Origin: Xanthomonas arboricola pv. juglandis
Lineage (GTDB): Bacteria > Pseudomonadota > Gammaproteobacteria > Xanthomonadales > Xanthomonadaceae
Length of the DNA stretch: 64,000 bases
Reading direction: 5' to 3'
Assembly: GCF_001013475.1 (NCBI RefSeq)
Contig: NZ_JZEF01000005.1
Location: 135,440-199,439, forward strand
A model generated the notes under the pieces. That model did no database searches, was not told the DNA's origin, and was given only the letters and a program-made list of their open reading frames with translations. A program made the position numbers and the translations under genes. Below, one piece after another: positions 1-8,648 of the stretch (its first letter is position 1; every line of letters starts with the position of its first letter).

Positions 1-300
1 TTTTTGCGCTTGCGCCGTCGGACCTGTAGCTGCTGTTCGCGGTACAACCGCTCCACGCGTTTGTAGTTCACGATGCGCCCTTCCTGTCGCAGTTTGAGAT
101 AGATCATCCCCACGCCATAGCGACGATGGCGATGCGCCAGCGCAAGAATGCGCTCGCGCAGTTCGCCGTTGCGGTCTTGGCGTGGGCAATAGCGCAGCGC
201 GCTGGCGCTCATGCCGATCACTGCCAGCGCACGACGCTCGCTGGCACCACGCCCGATCCACTCGCGCACCAGCATACGACGCGCCGGTGCGCTCACCACT
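1..300 (-). CDS. IS3-family transposase OrfB, N-terminal part (cut by window edge)
   Basis: The minus strand is open from the window edge up to about position 300, in the -1 frame relative to OrfA. It encodes the start of an IS3-family OrfB: VVSAPARRMLVREW, then ...ASERRALAVIGMSASALRY..., then RHRRYGVGMIYLKLRQEG. This is the HTH_21-type region that precedes the DDE integrase core in IS407-group elements. The DDE catalytic residues lie outside the window, so activity cannot be judged. OrfB is probably made as an OrfAB fusion by -1 frameshifting at the A6G run just upstream. The element sits downstream of the qat operon. Confidence 0.85.
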
Positions 301-562
301 TTTTTCGCAACGCATCCTTGATCAGGTCGTTCTCGAACAACTGCTCGGCCAGCAACTTCTTCAGCCGCGCGTTCTCGGCCTCAAGGTCCTTGAGCCGCTT
401 GGCATCGGGCACGCTCATGCCGCCGAACTTGCTACGCCACAGATAGTACGAGGCCTCGCTGAAGCCATGGCGCCGGCACAGATCCTTGATCGCCACGCCG
501 CCTTCGGCTTCGCGCAGGAAGCCGATGATCTGCTCTTCGGTAAAACGCTTCTTCACGTCCAA
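293..562 (-). CDS. IS3-family transposase OrfA (HTH protein)
   Basis: An 89-residue protein of the IS3/IS407 OrfA type. It opens with a helix-turn-helix of the HTH_8/transposase_8 kind (KKRFTEEQIIGFLREAE ... IKDLCRRHGFSEASYYLWRSKFGG, residues about 4-48). A leucine-zipper-like stretch follows (LEAENARLKKLLAEQLFENDLIKDAL, residues about 60-85). OrfA binds the terminal inverted repeats and, joined to OrfB, forms the transposase. The length is typical of the family. The 3' end overlaps OrfB through an A-AAA-AAG slippery run at 299-305. Confidence 0.92.
   Translation of the reverse strand: MDVKKRFTEEQIIGFLREAEGGVAIKDLCRRHGFSEASYYLWRSKFGGMSVPDAKRLKDLEAENARLKKLLAEQLFENDLIKDALRKKW
299..305 (-). promoter_or_regulatory. 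-1 ribosomal frameshift site A-AAA-AAG
   Basis: On the minus strand OrfA ends in the codons CGA AAA AAG TGG TGA, and the OrfB frame reads AAA AAA GTG GTG AGC. The heptamer A-AAA-AAG is the standard slippery sequence of IS3-family elements and gives the OrfAB transposase by a -1 shift. The position and phase fit exactly. A downstream stimulatory structure was not examined. Confidence 0.75.
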
Positions 563-785
563 TCTCCTTGGGGTAGGGAATTGGACTCCAAACTGAGGTG
601 CTACTCAAAATTGGGGGGACGTCGCAAGACAAAACGATGCTTCGGAACTCCATGCGTTTGCATTTATGGATCGTCATGACTAGGACTGATCCCCAAGAAT
701 CTTGTTGGCACTGATCAGATTTTAGCGCTTGCGAATAAATGCGTAGAGATCCTCGTAAACCCAGCTAAAAGTTAGATTTGGCTCC

Positions 786-1514
786 CTATGATTCGCCAAT
801 CTGCTTCAAGTTTGCTTTCAGGCGTGTTGCAGCGGCTTGCTCATTGACCTGCCAAATCTCAGCAAGGCTAACCACAGCCTGCGCGGCCTCCCAGGGCCAA
901 ATCGACCGAGAATCCATCTTAGCAAAAGGTCCGTCCGACTCAGTAAGAATACGGTCCTGCGGTATAGCCGCAGCAAGTTTTCTACCTTTCTCGCCGCGCA
1001 GCATTGCAGGCCCAACGCTAAACCAGCACCCCATCTCGACTGCGCGATCCAGCTCGCGTTGAGTGCCTGAAAACCAATGCAGGATCGGAACACCTGATTT
1101 TGGATGCTTTTCAAGCATATCCAAGACCGCCTTTGTGGCCCTCCTGCTATGCAGAGACATGACCCTACCATCAACCCCCTCGCACAAATCCAAAATTTGT
1201 TCGAACACAGCCAGTTGCGTATGCCAGTGCTGTTTCAACTCCGGACTGCCGTCCAATCCGATCTCTCCGACATATCTCACTCGACCTATGAGCTTCTCAA
1301 ATAACGGCAGCTCAAACTTCCTTTCGTGCGCAATCTGCGGGTGCAAGCCTAGGCTGGTACGTATACGAGGGGCAGCGCCAGCCAGGGCAGAAGTTCCTTC
1401 CCAAGCTGACGGCGTTGTGGTTACTGACAAAACATACAAACCTCTCTCGACGCATTGCGATACAACCTGACGAGGGTCGGCATACAAGTCTAGGTGGCAG
1501 TGAAAATCGATCAA
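786..1514 (-). CDS. qatD: QatD: TatD-family metal-dependent hydrolase of the Qat defence system
   Basis: A TatD-like DNase/amidohydrolase of 242 residues. All the expected metal ligands are visible: H5 and H7 in DFHCHLD, E84 in GEIGLDG, H122 in LHSRRA, H146 in LHWFSG and D194 in TESDGPF. The ATG overlaps the qatC stop by 4 bp (ATGA), so translation is probably coupled. TatD proteins are two-metal nucleases of TIM-barrel fold. In Qat systems the TatD member is the last of four genes and is needed for phage defence. Its position directly after a QueC-like gene, rather than near tat or holB genes, separates it from housekeeping TatD. Confidence 0.9.
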   Translation of the reverse strand: MIDFHCHLDLYADPRQVVSQCVERGLYVLSVTTTPSAWEGTSALAGAAPRIRTSLGLHPQIAHERKFELPLFEKLIGRVRYVGEIGLDGSPELKQHWHTQLAVFEQILDLCEGVDGRVMSLHSRRATKAVLDMLEKHPKSGVPILHWFSGTQRELDRAVEMGCWFSVGPAMLRGEKGRKLAAAIPQDRILTESDGPFAKMDSRSIWPWEAAQAVVSLAEIWQVNEQAAATRLKANLKQIGES

Positions 1515-2797
1515 TGCAACCCTACCGATTGATGCAGCGCCATCAATTCACCAAGCCCTCTCTGTATCACATCTCGAAGAGGTGCTCGTGGCCCCGCATG
1601 CGGGTAAGACAATGCGGAACGCAGCCATGCTTCCAAACCTTCGCTATTGACTCGCGAGATGGCCATTGCAACCGATCTCACATCATCGAAATGCGCGTAA
1701 TCCGCTTCTCGACGGCCAATGTCCTTGAAGACGTAATCGGTAGGATCTGGCTGCCCCCAGGCCAGGTAGGCTGAACGACGAATTTGACATGGAATACAAC
1801 GCCCGCATTGATTGTATCCATATCGACGATAGCGTCCGCAGCTTACGGAAGACGCTGCCAAATTACGTAATAAATCCTGATCTGCGCACTCGCGCGACAT
1901 CTCACCCTTCGTTTTGTGCTGATATGGGTTAATCAAATTGACGCGCAAACCTGCGGCATCTAGCACTGACTGAACGCCATGAAGGAACTCTGGATGAGCT
2001 GTCCTGGTGCTCAGACTGCCAAGCCGCGTCCCTGTCAGTGGCGGATTGAGTGCAATGAAACCATTCTCACAGATGAACAACGGAACTTGCGCCCCATCCT
2101 GGTAAGCCTGCAAAGAGGTCGCAGCTAGAACTCCGAATGCCAGAAAGATGATCGACCGAGCACGCTGTGATGGTTCTCGACTCCCATCAGAAGGCGGGCT
2201 CGCATTGTGATTCAGAGGGAGATGTTTGAAACCTACGGCCTCAGCAAAACTGTGCTGATTGTGGCCATCGCCAGGCACTGTATTGCTGACCGCGATTGAT
2301 CGACGCCCCGATTCAGCTAGGTCAATAGCACCGATTAGACTATCCATCCCCCCCGAGAGCAGACACACGCTGTCTTCAGTCGGTCGGAACAGTTCGTCCG
2401 GAGGATCAGGACGCCGCCCTTCGCCAACAAACTCCAACGTCCAGAGGTCTGTCGACAAGAACCGAAGCGCCGCTTCGATTGTGTGCGCCTCGGAGTTCCA
2501 GAAATCTGGCTCCCCAACTGCTGTTATCAAATCGATTTGGCGAGTCCAGCCATCAGGACTTCCCGCCCTATGAACACTAAGATCCGCCACGACGACAGAG
2601 AGGGCAAGCGAAAGAAAGTCCCATGCTCTTGGAGCAGGCGCATATCGCAAACGCTGTATTCGTGTCTCGATGGCCGCGCCTGCACTCCCAACAGAGCGAG
2701 CCCCATCAGCGTGCCGATCTGGCTGACCGTAGAGAATTAGTTGAAGATCGGAGACAGCTGGCACTGCAACGCCCCGAGGGGCAGAGAAGATTTTCAT
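1511..2797 (-). CDS. qatC: QatC: QueC-like PP-loop nucleotide-modifying enzyme of the Qat defence system
   Basis: A 428-residue protein with an N-terminal extension of about 140 residues, then a QueC-like adenylation core with the PP-loop SGGMDS at 148-153. A QueC-type zinc cluster follows: C320, then C331, C334 and C337 in QCGRCIPCQIRR. Housekeeping QueC makes preQ0 from CDG and is about 220-240 residues, so this is an enlarged, defence-associated relative. It overlaps qatB and qatD by 4 bp at each end. The substrate in Qat is not known; modification of a protein or nucleic acid partner has been suggested for the family. Confidence 0.9.
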   Translation of the reverse strand: MKIFSAPRGVAVPAVSDLQLILYGQPDRHADGARSVGSAGAAIETRIQRLRYAPAPRAWDFLSLALSVVVADLSVHRAGSPDGWTRQIDLITAVGEPDFWNSEAHTIEAALRFLSTDLWTLEFVGEGRRPDPPDELFRPTEDSVCLLSGGMDSLIGAIDLAESGRRSIAVSNTVPGDGHNQHSFAEAVGFKHLPLNHNASPPSDGSREPSQRARSIIFLAFGVLAATSLQAYQDGAQVPLFICENGFIALNPPLTGTRLGSLSTRTAHPEFLHGVQSVLDAAGLRVNLINPYQHKTKGEMSRECADQDLLRNLAASSVSCGRYRRYGYNQCGRCIPCQIRRSAYLAWGQPDPTDYVFKDIGRREADYAHFDDVRSVAMAISRVNSEGLEAWLRSALSYPHAGPRAPLRDVIQRGLGELMALHQSVGLH

Positions 2798-3615
2798 TCC
2801 ATGTATCCCTCGAAAACTTCAAAAGTGTCCCTGAGCGCTTCTCTTACCGCTTGCGACACGTTCGCATCCGTCAGCCCTCTCCCAGACTCGCGTAGCTTAC
2901 GAAACGACGCGGACACTGTTTGCCTCACGTAGTCTTTGACCTCCTTCAAACGGGCAAGCCCCTCACTAGCCGTGGGAGCGTTGTCTTGAATATGCTGGCC
3001 GACATCTAGCTCAAAGCGTTGAAAAACGTCGTATGCAACGAATCGTTCAATCGCGAACTCTCGTTGGTCCATCGACAGTTCCATCAGATCTGCATCCTGA
3101 TATTGCGTCAGCAAGTCGGTAAGAGCGTCTCGGATGGCCGCGCGTGAAGCTTCGGCATCTTGTGTTCCATCGACGGGTCGAACCGCATCTACTACACGAT
3201 CCATCACCTCTTCGGCGGATCTACCCGTCAGGAGAGATCGTTCAAGAAGCGTGCCTGTCTGCGCGAAACCACCAGCGCCTAGACCTGCCAGCGCATTGCC
3301 GAGCGCATTTGCAGTGCTGCCAGTGCTACTCATACGGCGGGACGCTGTTGCAGCTCCTCCATAGCCAGAGCGCACATAGTGTTTGACGGCTCGTCTTAAA
3401 GAGCGGCCATCGCCGTTTCTAGCAAAATCCCCCAGGTTCCGGCGCACACCCGTCCATCGCTGGGGCTGCGCTTGCGGCGACGGAGCGTCCGGTTCAGGTG
3501 GGGTGCCTGGTGGAGGTGCAGGTGTGTCGCCACCGCCAGCGGGAGGCGCATCGGCCCAGGGTGGAATCATTGGCCCGCTGGCGGGTGGTCCGCCGCTACT
3601 TTGAGAAGTGCCCAT
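2794..3615 (-). CDS. qatB: QatB: partner protein of the Qat defence system
   Basis: A 273-residue protein with no enzymatic motif that I can see. The first ~55 residues are low complexity and rich in Pro, Gly and Ala. A basic stretch (about 55-85) and a Gly/Ala/Ser-rich patch (about 95-120) follow, then an acidic helical C-terminal half. The call rests mainly on position: it starts immediately after the qatA stop (TAG then ATG, no gap) and overlaps qatC by 4 bp, which is where qatB lies in described qatABCD operons. The composition fits the poorly characterised QatB family, but sequence alone would not identify it. Confidence 0.8.
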   Translation of the reverse strand: MGTSQSSGGPPASGPMIPPWADAPPAGGGDTPAPPPGTPPEPDAPSPQAQPQRWTGVRRNLGDFARNGDGRSLRRAVKHYVRSGYGGAATASRRMSSTGSTANALGNALAGLGAGGFAQTGTLLERSLLTGRSAEEVMDRVVDAVRPVDGTQDAEASRAAIRDALTDLLTQYQDADLMELSMDQREFAIERFVAYDVFQRFELDVGQHIQDNAPTASEGLARLKEVKDYVRQTVSASFRKLRESGRGLTDANVSQAVREALRDTFEVFEGYME

Positions 3616-5463
3616 CTACTTGACTGTCCTTGTTTTGATGGCTGCCTTTACAGGCTTACTCGTGTCCCCAGCGTCCCAAGCGCCGAATACGTCTTTCGCC
3701 CAAGAGTAATCTGCGATTCTCGGAATGATGTTCGGACGGATCTGAGCTACAGGTCGATCTCGCAGAAACGCAGCTAGGCGCGCTCCCAGCGCAGAGTCGG
3801 ACTCAGCCAGCGCCACGGCAGATTCAAGAATGGCAGGAACGCCCCATTCCTGCTCCTGGCGCGCCTTCTCTAACACGCGATCCATTAGCACGGTCGTCTC
3901 TGCCCGAGCTAAGCCAGATAGGCGCGCCTTCAAGCTGCCTGCCATCTCCGGCTGAGTAAGCAAAGCGGTGAGAACTTCGGCGGCATCCGACGACAAGCGG
4001 TCCTCGGGTGAGATTAGCGGCGCATGCTCACGACTTACGTAGAGAGCCCCACGCAAATCAATATCTGATAGTGCAGGAGGCAGTCGCAACCACTCTTCGA
4101 TGAACGGCGCCTTCCAGGGATCTTGAAGAGCAAACTCGGCACCTGCAATTGCGGATTTTTCCCACTCCGCGAGGAACGCTGGCTTTCCGTTGTCGCTGGT
4201 GCTCACCTTGGACACCAAATCTGCGAAAGCCTTACTGTCCCCCAGCCGCTCAAACAACATCAGCTTGGCCAATACTGCTTCGTCAACACCAACGCCTTGC
4301 GCGTTGGAAATGGCCATCCGGATGGAGAGTGCGTTTAGAAAGCGCTTGATCAGACGTGGGTTGCCCAAAATTCCCGATGCGCCAACCATCAAGGGCGCGA
4401 GCCGGTCAGCCGTGTCTAGCTTACCGACAAGTTCGCCTGGCAAATCCGGATGCAGACCTGCAACGAAACCTCGATCCACCCGATTGCCCTGCCATGTCTT
4501 CCGCAATTGCTCGCATACACCCAAACGGATCTTATTCTTATCTTCTTGATCCAAGCTACTGTTGTCTACGAACAATAGCATCATGTAAGCGCGAACTTCC
4601 TGGGTGCCCAAAGGTGGAACGCGGATGGGAACCTGAATCAGTTTATCGAAATAGTTGATGACTAGGTCATCGGTGATGCCGTCAAAGTGGCGCCTGACGG
4701 CATGCTTGATCATGCCATCATCCGCTGCGATCACGAATGCGGTGTGGCGAAGAAATAGAAACAATCGGATTGCTTCTAAGGTAGAGATCGTCGTCGGCGG
4801 TAAGCACCGATCGAGATCGTCTATCAGAACAACCAGCGTAATTCCTAGCTCTTCTAGCGCCTGTTCAAAGCTGTTGCGTAGCGCTTGAATTTCCTTTGGT
4901 GGCGAGATTTCGAGTCGAGGGTCCAATAGACCAGCGACTTCCTTTCCTGCCTTCTTGACTGCTTTATCGGCAGCCTTCAACTCATCCTCGTTGACTCCAT
5001 CGGCCATATCCCCGGCAGTATTGAACACCCCGCCAAGAACGCCAATTGGCGGCAACCCCAATGTCAATGCCGCCACATCGGTCGCCACGAGCTTGCCAAG
5101 GCGAAGCCACCGGATCCTCTTGACGAATTCCGTGACCTTATCCCCCGCCGTCTCACGCTTCTTGGCTTCTTCCGCAAGTTTATCCGCGATGACATCCATG
5201 AGTGCAGCACGCGCGTCATCATAGCCTTGGTACAGCCACGCATTGAATTCAACGACGACGAATTCTCTATCGCCTTCCTGTCTCGGCCGGGCGGAGAGCG
5301 AGGCATGGGTAAGCTTAATCATAGAAGACTTGCCCACACCCCATGATCCCGATACCCCAATCGATACTGGGCGCCCGTTGGCCTGCGCGATGATCTCTGC
5401 AACCGTATCTGCGATTCCAGAGAAGTTAAGAAAATCTCTCTCTGTCTCGTTGTCAGCCCACAT
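3616..5463 (-). CDS. qatA: QatA: KAP-family P-loop NTPase of the Qat defence system
   Basis: A KAP-type NTPase of 615 residues. Walker A is GSWGVGKSS at about 39-47 and the KAP Walker B is VVLIDDLDRCLP around 211-222. The long insertion between them contains a hydrophobic, possibly membrane-inserted segment at about 125-147, which is characteristic of KAP proteins. I place the start at the ATG at 5463, preceded by GAGG five bases upstream, rather than at the in-frame TTG at 5499. It is the first gene of the four-gene qat operon, and the NTPase is essential in tested Qat systems. A 12-bp palindrome lies upstream. Confidence 0.9.
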   Translation of the reverse strand: MWADNETERDFLNFSGIADTVAEIIAQANGRPVSIGVSGSWGVGKSSMIKLTHASLSARPRQEGDREFVVVEFNAWLYQGYDDARAALMDVIADKLAEEAKKRETAGDKVTEFVKRIRWLRLGKLVATDVAALTLGLPPIGVLGGVFNTAGDMADGVNEDELKAADKAVKKAGKEVAGLLDPRLEISPPKEIQALRNSFEQALEELGITLVVLIDDLDRCLPPTTISTLEAIRLFLFLRHTAFVIAADDGMIKHAVRRHFDGITDDLVINYFDKLIQVPIRVPPLGTQEVRAYMMLLFVDNSSLDQEDKNKIRLGVCEQLRKTWQGNRVDRGFVAGLHPDLPGELVGKLDTADRLAPLMVGASGILGNPRLIKRFLNALSIRMAISNAQGVGVDEAVLAKLMLFERLGDSKAFADLVSKVSTSDNGKPAFLAEWEKSAIAGAEFALQDPWKAPFIEEWLRLPPALSDIDLRGALYVSREHAPLISPEDRLSSDAAEVLTALLTQPEMAGSLKARLSGLARAETTVLMDRVLEKARQEQEWGVPAILESAVALAESDSALGARLAAFLRDRPVAQIRPNIIPRIADYSWAKDVFGAWDAGDTSKPVKAAIKTRTVK

Positions 5464-5568
5464 GTCCACCTCAACCTTAGAAAATTCAAAGATGTTCAAT
5501 GACTATTGGAAATTGGCGAGACAACCCTTCCTGTTATTCGCAAATTACTGCTTCAACTTGCAGATCGT

Positions 5569-5580
5569 CTTGCATGCAAG
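5569..5580. promoter_or_regulatory. 12-bp perfect palindrome upstream of qatA (possible operator)
   Basis: CTTGCATGCAAG is a perfect palindrome 106 bp upstream of the proposed qatA ATG. Related half-sites (CTTGCA) recur just beside it. It lies in the promoter-sized gap between qatA and the unrecognised upstream gene. No convincing -35/-10 pair was found, and no regulator is encoded next to it except possibly the upstream hypothetical gene. Functional assignment is speculative. Confidence 0.3.
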
Positions 5581-5646
5581 CAAGCGTCAGACAGACGATT
5601 CAAGTTCGCGCAGGCGTAAATGTGCGTACGAAAGATGATGACCTTG

Positions 5647-6105
5647 CTAGCGCATAAGTTCATAGCGTTGAGCGCGTGATCTGGCCTCAGCCTCCTGATA
5701 GCGAAGCTCTCGTATCACCTGCGCTGCGACCTCAGCTAGCTCATTGGCCAATTCCTGCTCACCGATGGCCCCCATCACTTGTTCCCAGAAACCTGCCGCC
5801 CGCACGAAACCCAGACGCGGCCCAATGGCGGATCGTCGTCGCGAGGATGAAGGAGTGATGATGGGGGCAACCGGCTGAGGTGCGGGCGCTGGATCCAAGA
5901 TCTCGGCCAACGCTTCAAGGGGCATCTGGATCAATCCGTCGATCTTGCGGGCGCCCGGATAGCGACCTGACTGCATGCCTTCGCGAACGCGTTGCACCAC
6001 CCCTCTCGTGTTCTGCCCGCGAAGCACATGTGCGACCTCGTCCGGCCGAAGTGCATATCGCTGCGGATACAACTCTCGAAGCGTTTGAAGCGCGCTTGCA
6101 GACAT
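5647..6105 (-). CDS. Hypothetical protein between the qat operon and the tRNA-Arg remnant
   Basis: I do not recognise this protein. From the ATG at 6105 it would be 152 residues. An ATG at 6129 and a TTG at 6192 are in-frame alternatives, and a weak AGGA lies 12 bases before 6105. The N-terminal part (TLRELYPQRYALRPDEVAHVLRG... about 1-60) has a helix-rich look compatible with a DNA-binding module of the kind that reads the element's own DNA. A Pro/Ser/Arg linker follows (about 70-95), then a charged helical C-terminus. It is transcribed in the same direction as qat, about 180 bp upstream. An accessory regulator or mobile-element gene is possible but not shown. Confidence 0.55.
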   Translation of the reverse strand: MSASALQTLRELYPQRYALRPDEVAHVLRGQNTRGVVQRVREGMQSGRYPGARKIDGLIQMPLEALAEILDPAPAPQPVAPIITPSSSRRRSAIGPRLGFVRAAGFWEQVMGAIGEQELANELAEVAAQVIRELRYQEAEARSRAQRYELMR

Positions 6106-6313
6106 ATGCGTGGGCCATCCTAGACTCATTACAACTGTCTTATAGCGCAGCCTAGGAGAGCATGGAAGCCGTGGCAATGCTGTGGCGAACAAGCGCTGTT
6201 AGAAGCTGCTTTAGGTTGTCTAGACCTGCATCACGCCCAATTAATGGTCAGCCGTAGGCCTTATGAAACAGCAGGTTAGACCAGATAAAGGTAGCCCCTC
6301 AATTTCCCCTCTT

Positions 6314-6354
6314 CCTTAGGAGGGGGACGCTCTATCCAGCTGAGCTACGGGGCC
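6314..6354 (-). pseudogene. tRNA-Arg(CCU) remnant: 5' half only
   Basis: On the minus strand 6354-6314 reads as a clean 5' half tRNA. The acceptor strand is GGCCCCG, T8 and A9 follow, then the D arm GCTC...GAGC, the 5' anticodon stem TCCCC and the loop CTCCTAA with anticodon CCU at 6320-6318. The next bases (GGAAG) no longer pair with TCCCC after two positions, and there is no TpsiC arm (no GTTCGA box). A vague GGGGC-ACC stretch about 20 bases on might be a decayed acceptor end. The break is exactly where the accessory island begins, so the gene was probably split by integration or deletion there. Confidence 0.7.
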
Positions 6355-6487
6355 AAGGTAGGCATTGTCGCACGATCGTTGCGATTGCCAAGCCGGTGGG
6401 TGGTCGGCGGAGCCTGCTAAAATCGACGGCTACCCGTGTCGCGGGGGCCCTGGCCGCCGCGCGACCGTCCCGACCTTTGGAGATCCC

Positions 6488-8020
6488 ATGTCCGCTGACC
6501 TGCTCAAGGCGCTCGACCTCGCCGCGTCCAATTCCGGTACCTATCTTGGCGAGGCGACCTGGTCGCAGGCCACCGGCGCCGGGGTGCTGCAGCCGCTCAA
6601 TCCGACCACCAACGCGGTGATCGCCGAGGTGCAGGCCACCACGCCGGAAGACTACGAGCTGATCGTCCAGCGTGCGCAGGCCGCCTTCAAGGTGTGGCGG
6701 ACCACGCCTGCGCCGCGCCGTGGCGAAGCCGTTCGCCTGTGTGGCGAGGCGCTGCGTGCGCACAAGGATGCGCTGGGCTCGCTGGTGGCGCTGGAAATGG
6801 GCAAGAGCAAGCCCGAGGGCGACGGCGAAGTACAGGAGATGATCGACATCGCCGACTTCGCGGTCGGCCAGAGCCGTATGCTCTACGGCTACACCATGCA
6901 CTCGGAGCGGCCGGGCCACCGCATGTACGAGCAGTACCAGCCGCTCGGCCTGGTCGGCATCATCAGCGCGTTCAACTTCCCGGTGGCGGTGTGGGCGTGG
7001 AATGCGTTCCTGGCGGCCATCTGCGGCGATATCTGCATCTGGAAGCCGTCCAACAAGACGCCGCTGACCGCGATCGCGACGATGAAGATCTGCAATGCAG
7101 CATTGAAGGACGCCGGCTTCCCGGACATCTTCTTCCTGATCAACGATGCCAGCACGGCGCTGTCGCAGAAGTTGGTGGAAGACACCCGCATCCCGCTGAT
7201 CAGCTTCACCGGTTCGACCCAGATCGGTCGCGTGGTTGCGGAAAAGGTCGCGCACCGCCTGGGCCGTTGCCTGCTGGAGCTGGGCGGCAACAACGCCATC
7301 ATCCTGGACGAGACCGCCGACCTGAAGCTGGCCATCCCGGGCATCGTGTTCGGCGCGGTGGGCACCGCCGGACAGCGCTGCACCACCACGCGCCGCCTGA
7401 TCGTGCACGCATCCATCTACGACAACGTGCTGGCCACGCTGGTCAAGGCCTACAAGCAGCTCGACAGCAAGATCGGCGACCCGACCGACCCGGCAAACCT
7501 GATGGGCCCGCTCAACAGCCAGGGCGCGGTGGAGCAGTTCCTGGCCTCGATCGCCAAGGCCAAGGCCGCTGGCGGCACGGTCGAAGTGGGCGGCACCGCG
7601 ATCGACCGCCCGGGCAACTTCGTGCTGCCGGCCATCGTCACCGGGCTGCAGAACAGCGACGCGGTGGTGCAGCACGAGACCTTCGCGCCGATCCTGTACG
7701 TGATGAAGTACAGCACGCTGGACGAGGCGATCGAGCTGCAGAACGGCGTGCCGCAGGGCCTGTCGTCGTCGATCTTCACCCAGAACCTGAAGGCGGCCGA
7801 GAAGTTCCTGTCGGCGGCCGGCAGCGACTGCGGCATCGCCAACGTCAACATCGGCACCTCGGGTGCGGAGATCGGCGGCGCGTTCGGCGGCGAAAAGGAG
7901 ACCGGCGGTGGCCGCGAATCCGGCTCGGATGCGTGGAAGGTCTATATGCGTCGCCAGACCAATACGATCAACTACTCCGACTCGCTACCGCTGGCGCAGG
8001 GCATCAAGTTCGATCTTTGA
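6488..8020 (+). CDS. Aldehyde dehydrogenase, ALDH7 type (likely L-2-aminoadipate-6-semialdehyde dehydrogenase)
   Basis: A 510-residue NAD(P)-dependent aldehyde dehydrogenase starting at the ATG at 6488; the upstream in-frame extension overlaps the tRNA remnant region and is not plausible. Catalytic residues are visible: E264 in LLELGGNNA and C298 in GTAGQRCTT. The Rossmann motif FTGSTQIGR and the signature [11 protein letters not shown] are present. The ELGGNNA version is typical of ALDH7 (AmaB/antiquitin), which oxidises aminoadipate semialdehyde in lysine catabolism. It is monocistronic here and is the first clearly native gene after the island. Confidence 0.88.
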   Translation: MSADLLKALDLAASNSGTYLGEATWSQATGAGVLQPLNPTTNAVIAEVQATTPEDYELIVQRAQAAFKVWRTTPAPRRGEAVRLCGEALRAHKDALGSLVALEMGKSKPEGDGEVQEMIDIADFAVGQSRMLYGYTMHSERPGHRMYEQYQPLGLVGIISAFNFPVAVWAWNAFLAAICGDICIWKPSNKTPLTAIATMKICNAALKDAGFPDIFFLINDASTALSQKLVEDTRIPLISFTGSTQIGRVVAEKVAHRLGRCLLELGGNNAIILDETADLKLAIPGIVFGAVGTAGQRCTTTRRLIVHASIYDNVLATLVKAYKQLDSKIGDPTDPANLMGPLNSQGAVEQFLASIAKAKAAGGTVEVGGTAIDRPGNFVLPAIVTGLQNSDAVVQHETFAPILYVMKYSTLDEAIELQNGVPQGLSSSIFTQNLKAAEKFLSAAGSDCGIANVNIGTSGAEIGGAFGGEKETGGGRESGSDAWKVYMRRQTNTINYSDSLPLAQGIKFDL

Positions 8021-8028
8021 TCGACGCG

Positions 8029-8058
8029 CAGCGCGCCGGGCATCGAGCCGGCGCGCTG
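8029..8058 (+). terminator. Hairpin after the aldehyde dehydrogenase gene
   Basis: A perfect 11-bp inverted repeat, CAGCGCGCCGG / CCGGCGCGCTG, with a GCATCGAG-like 8-base loop, begins 9 bp after the stop. There is no T-tract, so intrinsic termination is uncertain. The rest of the gap to 8361 is GC-rich and shows nothing else except the ribosome site of the next gene. Confidence 0.45.
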
Positions 8059-8361
8059 TCGCAAGCTTGCCGGAGCATGGCTGCCACGTTGCGCCTGCGC
8101 CCGGCTCGGCCACTCAGCGGCGGCCGGGTTGCGATGTCTTGGTCGGTGGCAGTGCGCCACGCAGCTGCGCACGACCTCGGTGCTCAACGTTTCATCGGCC
8201 GCTCGGCCCGATAGCGGGGCGACCAGACACGCAAGCCCTCCCATTCCGGTCAAAACCGGCCATGCACCGCGTCTGGCCGCAGACGGCACGCCATTCGGGC
8301 GGCGGCTCTGGGATAATCGGCCCACGCCAGCCGTCGGCTGCCGCCACTTCAGGAGTTCATG

Positions 8362-8646
8362 ATGAACGTCGTCGTTCGACAGACCAGCGCCATGGCCATC
8401 GTCAGCCTGGTCTCGGGCATTCTCGGCTGGACGCTGATCCCGTTCCTCGGCAGCCTCTGCGCCATCATCACCGGCCACCTGGCGCGCGGCGAAATCCGCC
8501 GCAATCCGCAGGGGCTGGACGGCGACGGGCTGGCCATCGGCGGGCTGATTCTTGGCTGGCTGGCGGTTGCGCTCTGGGTGGCAGGGGTGGCGATCTTCAT
8601 CCTGTTCTTCGGCGGCCTGGCCTGGCTTGCGGCCGCCAACAGTTGA
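8362..8646 (+). CDS. DUF4190-like small inner-membrane protein
   Basis: A protein of about 94 residues with two hydrophobic segments: residues about 8-32 (MAIVSLVSGILGWTLIPFLG) and about 60-92 (AIGGLILGWLAVALWVAGVAIF). A short charged loop, TGHLARGEIRRNPQGLDGDG, lies between them. That loop and layout are characteristic of DUF4190 proteins, whose function is unknown. Two ATGs are adjacent (8359 and 8362). The AGGAG at 8351-8355 is better spaced for the second. It ends 2 bp before the next gene starts, so the two are probably co-transcribed. Confidence 0.8.
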   Translation: MNVVVRQTSAMAIVSLVSGILGWTLIPFLGSLCAIITGHLARGEIRRNPQGLDGDGLAIGGLILGWLAVALWVAGVAIFILFFGGLAWLAAANS

Positions 8647-8648
8647 GC

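Larger units (their letters stand above)
1..626 (-). mobile_element. Truncated view of an IS3-family (IS407 group) insertion sequence
   Basis: OrfA and the start of OrfB are in the canonical overlapping arrangement. The upstream terminus is inferred to lie near 619-626, where the minus strand begins TGCGACGTCC followed by a C-rich stretch before the OrfA ribosome site. The other terminus is outside the window, so the inverted repeats and target duplication could not be compared. The right-hand end is therefore approximate to about 10 bp. Confidence 0.7.

Noticed and set aside
6694-8214. A 506-residue plus-strand open frame
   Set aside because: It is the +1 or +2 shadow of the aldehyde dehydrogenase gene, whose motifs are all in the other frame.
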